Made by a program: the position numbers and the translations under genes | Assembly: GCA_905233255.1 (NCBI GenBank) | Contig: CAJOCN010000005.1 | Span: 1-45,909 of the forward strand | Source: Paludibacteraceae bacterium | GTDB lineage: Bacteria > Bacteroidota > Bacteroidia > Bacteroidales > Paludibacteraceae | Length of the DNA stretch: 45,909 nt | Direction of reading: 5' to 3' | Notes under the pieces: generated by a model | Told to the model about the DNA's origin: nothing | Databases searched by the model: none | The model's input: the letters and a program-made list of their open reading frames with translations, nothing else | Part shown: piece by piece, positions 40,559 through 45,909 of the stretch | How the letters are laid out: each line of letters begins with the position of its first letter | Numbering within the stretch: position 1 is the first letter of the stretch

Positions 40559-41875
40559 TTACTTCGCCCGAATGAACAGCTGTACCGGTGTTCCCTCGAA
40601 ATCCCACCACTCGCGCAACTTGTTCTCCAGGAACCGGCGGTACGGCTCTTTGACGTACTGCGGCAGGTTGGCGAAGAACACAAAGGTCGGTATCTGGGTG
40701 TTCGGCAGCTGGGTGCAATATTTGATTTTGATGTACTTGCCTTTCCAAGCGGGTGGGGGGTAGTTCTCGATGAGCGGCAGGAATTTGTCGTTCAGTTGGG
40801 CTGTCGGGATCTTCTTGTTTTTGTTCTCATAGACATGAATAGCCGTCTCCACGACTTTGAAGATTCGCTGCTTGGTTAGCGCACTCGTAAAGATGATCGG
40901 AAAATCCGTAAACGGTGCAATTCGTTCGCGAATAGCACTTTCATGGGCTTTAATGTCCTGATTCGTCTTGCTTTCGACCAAATCCCACTTGTTGATACAT
41001 ACGACCAGACCTTTCTTGTTTTTCTGGATCAGCGAGTAGATATTCAGGTCCTGCGCCTCAATGCCGCGTGTGGCGTCAATCATCAGGATACACACATCGC
41101 TGTTCTCGATCGCACGGATGGAACGCACCACGGAGTAGTACTCTTGGTCTTCGGTCACTTTGGCTTTCTTACGGATACCGGCTGTATCGACTAAATAAAA
41201 ATCCTTGCCGAACTTGTTGTACCGCGTGTAGATGGAGTCGCGCGTTGTGCCCGGAATGTCGGTCACGATCGTCCGGTCCTCGCCGATGAAGGCATTGAGG
41301 ATACTTGACTTGCCGGCATTTGGGCGACCGACGATGGCGAACCGCGGTAACTCCTCCAAGTCCTCGTCGCTGTTATCTTCTTTGCGGAAACGGCTCACTA
41401 CTTCGTCTAACAGGTCACCCGTACCCAGTCCGTTCTCCGCGGAGAGGATAAACGGCTCGCCTAAGCCCAGTTTGTAGAACTCTGCCGCGCCGTACTGGTT
41501 CTCGAAGGTATCAACCTTGTTGACGCAGAGCACGGTGGGTTTCTTGGCTTGCCTGAGCAGGTGCGCCACCTCCATGTCGAACTGCGTCACGCCTTCGTTC
41601 ACATCGACCACGAGCATCACTACGTCCGCCTCGCGGATAGCGAGGTCCACCTGACGGTTGATCTCAGACTCGAAGGTGTCGTCGCTGTTGACCACCCATC
41701 CGCCTGTGTCGATCACCGAGAACTCGCGTCCGCACCATTCGGCTTTGCCGTACTGACGGTCACGCGTCGTGCCGGCGGTATTCATCACTATCGCCCGACG
41801 GGTGCCCGTCAAGCGGTTAAACAGGGTGGATTTGCCTACATTAGGCCTCCCCACAATCGCTACAATGTTCGCCAT
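40559..41875 (-). CDS. der: GTPase Der (EngA)
   Basis: 438 residues with two tandem GTPase domains. First: [12 protein letters not shown] (8-19), DTGG, NKVD. Second: [12 protein letters not shown] (about 187), [15 protein letters not shown] (about 303). The C-terminal KH-like domain (about 355-438) ends [11 protein letters not shown]. It acts in 50S ribosome assembly. Starts 35 bp inside the end of the FKBP gene. Confidence 0.97.
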   Translation of the reverse strand: MANIVAIVGRPNVGKSTLFNRLTGTRRAIVMNTAGTTRDRQYGKAEWCGREFSVIDTGGWVVNSDDTFESEINRQVDLAIREADVVMLVVDVNEGVTQFDMEVAHLLRQAKKPTVLCVNKVDTFENQYGAAEFYKLGLGEPFILSAENGLGTGDLLDEVVSRFRKEDNSDEDLEELPRFAIVGRPNAGKSSILNAFIGEDRTIVTDIPGTTRDSIYTRYNKFGKDFYLVDTAGIRKKAKVTEDQEYYSVVRSIRAIENSDVCILMIDATRGIEAQDLNIYSLIQKNKKGLVVCINKWDLVESKTNQDIKAHESAIRERIAPFTDFPIIFTSALTKQRIFKVVETAIHVYENKNKKIPTAQLNDKFLPLIENYPPPAWKGKYIKIKYCTQLPNTQIPTFVFFANLPQYVKEPYRRFLENKLREWWDFEGTPVQLFIRAK

Positions 41876-42419
41876 CGCAATTATTACATTTAGAATTACA
41901 ATTACCGCAACCTCCGCAGCCGTGTTTGGGACTACGGATGGCTTTGAGTTCGCCTTCCGTCACATCGCGGATCTCGAGGATGGTGCCCTTGAAATGCAAA
42001 TCCTCGCCGGCGTACGGGTGGTTCAGGTCGATGGTCACTGTCTCGTCCGTGATCTCGCACACCTGCGCCTTGACGACTTGTCCGTCCGTGGTGTTCATCG
42101 GTACGATGGCACCCACATAGACCCGCTCCTCGTCAAACTCGCCGTCGCCGTTGAAGAACATTTTCTTAGGCAACTCCATGAGTCCTTCCCGGATATACTC
42201 GCCGTAGGCATCTTTGGCTGCCAGCACGAAATCGAATGCCTCGCCGGCAGCTTTGCCAGCCATCGCTGCCTCGAATGCCGGAAGCATCATTCCTTCGCCT
42301 TGGCACCATACCAACGGAGTCTCCTCCGTGGCTTTCTCCATTAACTCTTCTTTGCCACCCTCGCCGTTGATGTACAACTCGTACGTGGCTTTCACTACTT
42401 TTTGGTTTTCAATCTTCAT
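41841..42419 (-). CDS. SlyD-like FKBP peptidyl-prolyl isomerase with Cys-rich tail
   Basis: 192 residues. FKBP/IF architecture as in Sly[46 protein letters not shown] (FKBP loop), [24 protein letters not shown], then [28 protein letters not shown]. The C-terminal 27 residues contain eight Cys and two His ([16 protein letters not shown] and HCSDCGEA), a likely Ni/Zn-binding tail. It acts as folding helper and metal chaperone. Lies between lptD (27 bp gap with an ATCTTCAAA repeat) and der (35-bp overlap). Confidence 0.88.
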   Translation of the reverse strand: MKIENQKVVKATYELYINGEGGKEELMEKATEETPLVWCQGEGMMLPAFEAAMAGKAAGEAFDFVLAAKDAYGEYIREGLMELPKKMFFNGDGEFDEERVYVGAIVPMNTTDGQVVKAQVCEITDETVTIDLNHPYAGEDLHFKGTILEIRDVTEGELKAIRSPKHGCGGCGNCNSKCNNCDGEHCSDCGEA

Positions 42420-42446
42420 AATATTTCAAATCTTTAAATCTTCAAA

Positions 42447-45350
42447 TTACCACCAATTCACGCGGGAATTGGTACTTTGATTACTATTTTTGTCATATTT
42501 GAGGTCTGCCAGAATGGACGCATTCACGCCTATATGGAACGTGTAGCTCTTGAACGGGCCAATAGGGTTGATACTTGCGGTCATGTTCCAGCAGTGCAGG
42601 TCGCGGCTGATGTTGAACGTACAAGCCGTCACTTTGTTGTAATCAAAATTGTACGTCATGTTCGCGCTCACTTTCCATCCCTTGCCCAGACCGATATTTC
42701 CGGAGAGGGTGAGGTAGTTGGTGAACTTCATCTTGTAATACATCTTCTGGTAGTCAAACTCGCTGCCTGCCTGGTAGGCCATCGAATAACTGATTGACAG
42801 GCTCCAGGGGAACTCCGTCTTCACGTATCCGTCATCCACTTCTGCCTCTTTCCGGCTGCCTTTGGCGTTCTTGTCCAGTCCCTCTGCATCTTTCTCTATC
42901 GCTGTTATCTCACCTTCGCCTTTAGCCTCTTCGTCTTTCGTCTTTCTTCCTTCTATCTTGTCCTTCCATTTCTTGATGGTCTGGTTGGAGAAGGTGTAAC
43001 TGAAACTCCATCTCAGTCCGCTCCAGCGCGGGAACCGGCCGTTGTGCCAATATTGTTTGTTGGTCCGCACGGGGTTGCCCAAGGCGTTCAGCTGGTACAT
43101 GTACGGATCGAGGTCAGTGTTCAGGTTCAGCGTGTAGTTGTTCAGGAACGGCAGTTTCAGACGAAGATCCAGACGGAAATTGCTCCATCTCATCGAGTCC
43201 GCCGCAAAGTTATAGCCGCCCGTGATAGCGAACTTGTCGATGATGCTCACTACCTTGAACGGGTTCTTGCCGGTGGTATCATCCTTGTTCACAATCTTCA
43301 TCTCTAAGTTGTTCTCCACACCGAAATTGAGCGACGCCGCCATGCCTCTTCCGGCATTGCCGTACGGACCGTTGCTGAACCGCGAATAAACCTGGTGTTG
43401 ATACACCGGCGCACCGGTATCATCGACCTTCTGGATCTTACGGCCGGTGATGGAGTCGATCTCGTTCGTATAGACCGGCTGGTCGTAACTGCCCCAATAA
43501 CCCCAGAACGGTTTCTCGAAATCCGGGTGGTAACTGAACGACAAGCGAGGAGTGATGATATGCCGGAATTTCTCCACCTTGCTGTTCGGGAACAGTTTCT
43601 TGAGCGGCGTGTAGAAACCGTAAATCTTGGTCTGCATGCTGATGCCGACGTCGAAATCAAAGACATTGAAGAATCCCGTCGTTGTATCCGTCGCCAGCGC
43701 TTGTGCCTCGTCGTCCCACCGCCGGTCTATGCGGCTGAAATACATCTTGTCGCGCAGGTTGATGGTCGGCGTCACGTTCAGGTATTTGAATAACGTGAAC
43801 GAGGCGTTGATCGGTAGCGAGTGGCTCAGTCCCGTCTGCCAGTCTTTCAGGAAATTGGTCTTCAGAAAATCTTTCTCCTTCACGGAATTGATGCCTATTT
43901 TGCCGTTCATGTTATAGGATATATAGATTTTCTCGTACCATTTCTCCTTGCCCGCCACGCCGCCTTTGCGTTTGATAGTCGCTTGCCGCCATAACTTGAA
44001 CGGGAAAATACGGCTCATCGAGACGGTGAACTGAGGCGCGGTAAGCGAGATCGTCGAGTCGCTCGTACGTTGCGTCAGACTCGCCGAAGCACTGATACTC
44101 CACGGGCTCTCTGGGAAACGCTGCGTGTAGTTGATCGTACTGCTCTTCGTGTTCTCCGAGTATAACTGAGGGTTGTAGTAACTGTTGATATTACTACGGT
44201 TATAACCGCTTGTCGCGAAGTTCACACTCGCCGAGAATGTGTTATAAGGGTTGGCCTTGGAGTCCTGGCTGTGCGTCCATTGGACGCTGAAGTTACGCCG
44301 CGAAGAGTAGTCCGGCATTCCTCTCTCGCTCGTCACGTCGTTTCGGTAGTTGACACTCAGGTTACCCGAGAAATGGTACCGCCATACATATTTCGACTTG
44401 GCGCGAACCGCCCATGTACCGCGGCTGTATATGTCGCCCGTCAGCTCCAGATCAATGTAGTCGCTCAGCGCAAAGTAATATCCGAAATTGCTCAGGTACA
44501 GACCCCTTGTGTAGTCGTCGCCGAAGTTCGGCATGATGATTCCGCTTGAGTACTTGTCCGTGAACGGGAAGAAACCGAACGGGATGGCTAACGGCAGCGG
44601 CACATCGCCCACTACCATGTATGCCGGTCCCGCAGCGATATAACTGCCCGGCTTCACCTTCGCTTTGGTCATCTTCAGGTAGAAATGCGGATGTTCGTGG
44701 TCATCGCAAGTCGTGTACTGACCGCCCGCCATCATCATCTCATCGCCTTCCATCTTCTTCGTCTTGTCGGCGATGATATATCCCTCGCCCTGCTGTGTCA
44801 CTACGTGGCGGATGTAACCCTTCTGGGTCTTGATGTTATAGGTGATCTCGTTCGTCTCGTAACTGTCCTTGCCGTCCTTGAACACCGGCTTGCCTTTCCA
44901 TTCGTAGTCCAGCGAGTCATACACGCCTTGCGCGTAGATGATGCTCGAGTCAAGGTTCATGCGGATGTAATCGGACTGCAGCTCCATGTTCTCGTACTTC
45001 AGCTCGCCTTTGCCGTGCAGATACGCCGTTCCGTTCGCCATCATCACCATCGAGTCATTCGACTGGTAGTGCACCGGTGCCGCCAACGCGCTCTTCTTCT
45101 GAGGCGCCTCTGCCCCCGCCGTGGAATCAGCCGCTAACGAACGAGTCGCCGTGGAATCCGCCGCTAACGAACGAGCCGCTGTGGAATCAGCCGCAACCGT
45201 CCCCACGCGGTCAGTCTTCTCCACCGCCACGCTGTCTGTAGCCCCTCCTTTTAGAGAGGGGTTGGGGTGGGCTTCCTGCTGACTCCATGCTACCGTACAG
45301 CCGCACAGGAGTGCCACCATTAATCCTATTTTCCACACGCGTATGCGCAC
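42447..45350 (-). CDS. lptD: LPS-assembly outer-membrane protein LptD (Bacteroidota type)
   Basis: About 967 residues from the GTG at 45350 (giving M-RIRVWKIGLMVALLCGCTVAWS signal peptide). The ATG at 45392 lies inside the promoter and is unlikely; an ATG at 45320 is a shorter option. After a repeat-rich linker (AADSTATRSL units) comes the OstA/LptA-like domain (ANGTAYLHGKGELKYENMELQSDYIRMNLDSS, about 95-250). The large barrel ends CTFNISRDLHCWNMTASINPIGPFKSYTFHIGVNASI. With LptE it inserts LPS in the outer leaflet. First gene of lptD-FKBP-der. Confidence 0.9.
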   Translation of the reverse strand: MRIRVWKIGLMVALLCGCTVAWSQQEAHPNPSLKGGATDSVAVEKTDRVGTVAADSTAARSLAADSTATRSLAADSTAGAEAPQKKSALAAPVHYQSNDSMVMMANGTAYLHGKGELKYENMELQSDYIRMNLDSSIIYAQGVYDSLDYEWKGKPVFKDGKDSYETNEITYNIKTQKGYIRHVVTQQGEGYIIADKTKKMEGDEMMMAGGQYTTCDDHEHPHFYLKMTKAKVKPGSYIAAGPAYMVVGDVPLPLAIPFGFFPFTDKYSSGIIMPNFGDDYTRGLYLSNFGYYFALSDYIDLELTGDIYSRGTWAVRAKSKYVWRYHFSGNLSVNYRNDVTSERGMPDYSSRRNFSVQWTHSQDSKANPYNTFSASVNFATSGYNRSNINSYYNPQLYSENTKSSTINYTQRFPESPWSISASASLTQRTSDSTISLTAPQFTVSMSRIFPFKLWRQATIKRKGGVAGKEKWYEKIYISYNMNGKIGINSVKEKDFLKTNFLKDWQTGLSHSLPINASFTLFKYLNVTPTINLRDKMYFSRIDRRWDDEAQALATDTTTGFFNVFDFDVGISMQTKIYGFYTPLKKLFPNSKVEKFRHIITPRLSFSYHPDFEKPFWGYWGSYDQPVYTNEIDSITGRKIQKVDDTGAPVYQHQVYSRFSNGPYGNAGRGMAASLNFGVENNLEMKIVNKDDTTGKNPFKVVSIIDKFAITGGYNFAADSMRWSNFRLDLRLKLPFLNNYTLNLNTDLDPYMYQLNALGNPVRTNKQYWHNGRFPRWSGLRWSFSYTFSNQTIKKWKDKIEGRKTKDEEAKGEGEITAIEKDAEGLDKNAKGSRKEAEVDDGYVKTEFPWSLSISYSMAYQAGSEFDYQKMYYKMKFTNYLTLSGNIGLGKGWKVSANMTYNFDYNKVTACTFNISRDLHCWNMTASINPIGPFKSYTFHIGVNASILADLKYDKNSNQSTNSRVNWW
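45118..45272. repeat. In-frame 30-bp tandem repeat plus GC-rich hairpin repeat (copy 5) in lptD
   Basis: Two full and one partial 30-bp units (from 45121, 45151, 45181) encode ADSTATRSLA-like decapeptides just after the signal peptide. At 45240-45272 a CCCCTCC...GAGGGG hairpin with GGGGTGGG encodes HPNPSLKGG on the minus strand, the same peptide type as in the Sel1-like gene. Confidence 0.75.
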
Positions 45351-45369
45351 ATTAACCCAAATTAGCGTG

Positions 45370-45401
45370 CAAAGGTACAACTTTTTTTTCACATACGCAA
45401 G
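45370..45401 (-). promoter_or_regulatory. Promoter of the lptD operon
   Basis: Minus strand CTTGCGTATGTG, A8 tract, TACCTTTG at 45370-45377, 20 bp before the GTG start at 45350. Confidence 0.82.
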
Positions 45402-45799
45402 CGCGCATACATTTTTTCTTTATTTTTTATGGCTGCGATGGCTTTATGTGATAGCTTTTGTCCCGTCCTCTTGCTCGCTTCTTTTGTTCTGTTCCCGGCG
45501 ATATTCCGCCGGATTCATTGTTCTGTTCGGTGGCATTCTTGCCGCCGGATTCTTCGTCCTCGCTTTCTTTATCCCCTGCTTTCTGACTTTGTTCATTGCG
45601 TCGGAATCATATTCCGACATCGGCTCCCCCGAGCCGCCTTTTGCTTCGTTAATTTTGCCGGATAGCATCCTGCCTTCTCTTTCTTGGTAGTTTCAGGGCA
45701 ATTGAATTGCCCGCCTTGCTCTTTCCTTTCGCCTCTAACCTTTCGCCTTTCGCCTTTATAATGCCTTTCACCTTTTCATATATTTTCCGTCCCCAAAAA
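45402..45799. other. Gap without a convincing gene; possible gene remnant
   Basis: The minus strand is purine-rich and open in short pieces in several frames. MLSGKINEAKGGSGEPMS (start 45668) could continue, after a frame change near 45590, as acidic GDKESEDEESGGKNATEQ-like sequence. That would suit a broken acidic-tail protein but may be compositional noise. TTCGCCTTTCGCC-type repeats fill 45720-45780. Confidence 0.25.
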
Positions 45800-45800
45800 T

Positions 45801-45831
45801 TTGCATATTCCAAATATTTTTTGTACCTTTG
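45801..45831 (+). promoter_or_regulatory. Promoter reading out of the window
   Basis: TTGCATATTCC, a T-tract, TACCTTTG (45824-45831), 20 bp apart. The transcript would begin near 45835. The following 75 bp show no clear start codon, so the gene lies beyond the edge. Confidence 0.75.
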
Positions 45832-45909
45832 CACCCGATTTCCAGGATTGCTTAATCACCGTCGAGGTCGCCAAACCACCCCTCACCGACCCAAAATAAG
45901 CTCAAAATA

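Noticed and set aside
45351..45392. ATG at 45392 as lptD start
   Set aside because: The codon overlaps the -33 region of the lptD promoter; the GTG at 45350 gives a normal signal peptide after a short leader.

Overview
The window comes from a Bacteroidota genome, most likely order Bacteroidales. Reasons: promoters of the TAnnTTTG type; a type IX secretion pair (PorU, PorV); a cobalamin-uptake set with BtuG-like and DUF4465 (BtuH-like) lipoproteins; a SusA-like GH13 enzyme; and Bacteroidota-type LptD and PheS. No species-level claim is possible from sequence alone. Short tandem repeats occur at many gene junctions and, unusually often, in frame inside genes.

Layout. (1) 1-3290, minus strand: small phage- or plasmid-like genes. 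They include a helix-turn-helix replication-initiator-like protein whose middle contains four 21-bp-spaced DNA dyads next to an AT-rich tract, a frameshifted small gene, an HNH-nuclease-like gene, and a 54-codon + 141-codon translationally coupled pair. (2) 3298-8890, minus: a type I restriction-modification operon (hsdM, hsdS, hsdR) headed by a small membrane-anchored Sel1-like gene. (3) 8972-18832, plus: a cell-surface polysaccharide operon. It makes GDP-fucose (gmd, fcl), carries a NodB-type deacetylase homologue and a WlbA/WbpB-type dehydrogenase, and has the export machinery (two tandem Wza-like lipoproteins and a Wzc-like tyrosine kinase). A DUF1846 gene ends it. No glycosyltransferase, flippase or polymerase is in view. 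(4) 18836-24669, plus: a cobalamin riboswitch followed by btuB, a BtuG-like fusion, a BtuH-like lipoprotein and btuF. (5) 24672-28650, minus: tRNA-Gly(CCC) abutting the RNase P RNA gene with no spacer, then yihY, a SusA-like amylase and a cysteine-rich CWC protein. (6) 28683-30040, minus: glyA. (7) 30513-33976, plus: pheS, a DUF349 gene, ftsE, sufE. (8) 33947-40499, minus: a FAH-family gene, porU, porV, ispF, a DUF3256-like fragment, aroK. (9) 40559-45401, minus: lptD, a SlyD-like FKBP, der. (10) 45402-45909: no convincing gene, and a promoter reading out of the window.

Most promising observations: a lambda-O-like replication origin inside the initiator-like gene at 577-1362 (four dyads, one carrying matched changes in both arms, next to an AT-rich tract); the zero-gap tRNA-Gly/rnpB junction; a long promoter motif, CTTGCrTATnTC plus a T-tract plus TACCTTTG, shared by at least seven promoters, with decayed copies; and in-frame invasion of coding sequences (gmd, btuB, btuF, the FAH gene, lptD, the Sel1-like gene, and the ftsE start) by the kinds of short repeat that also fill the intergenic gaps.
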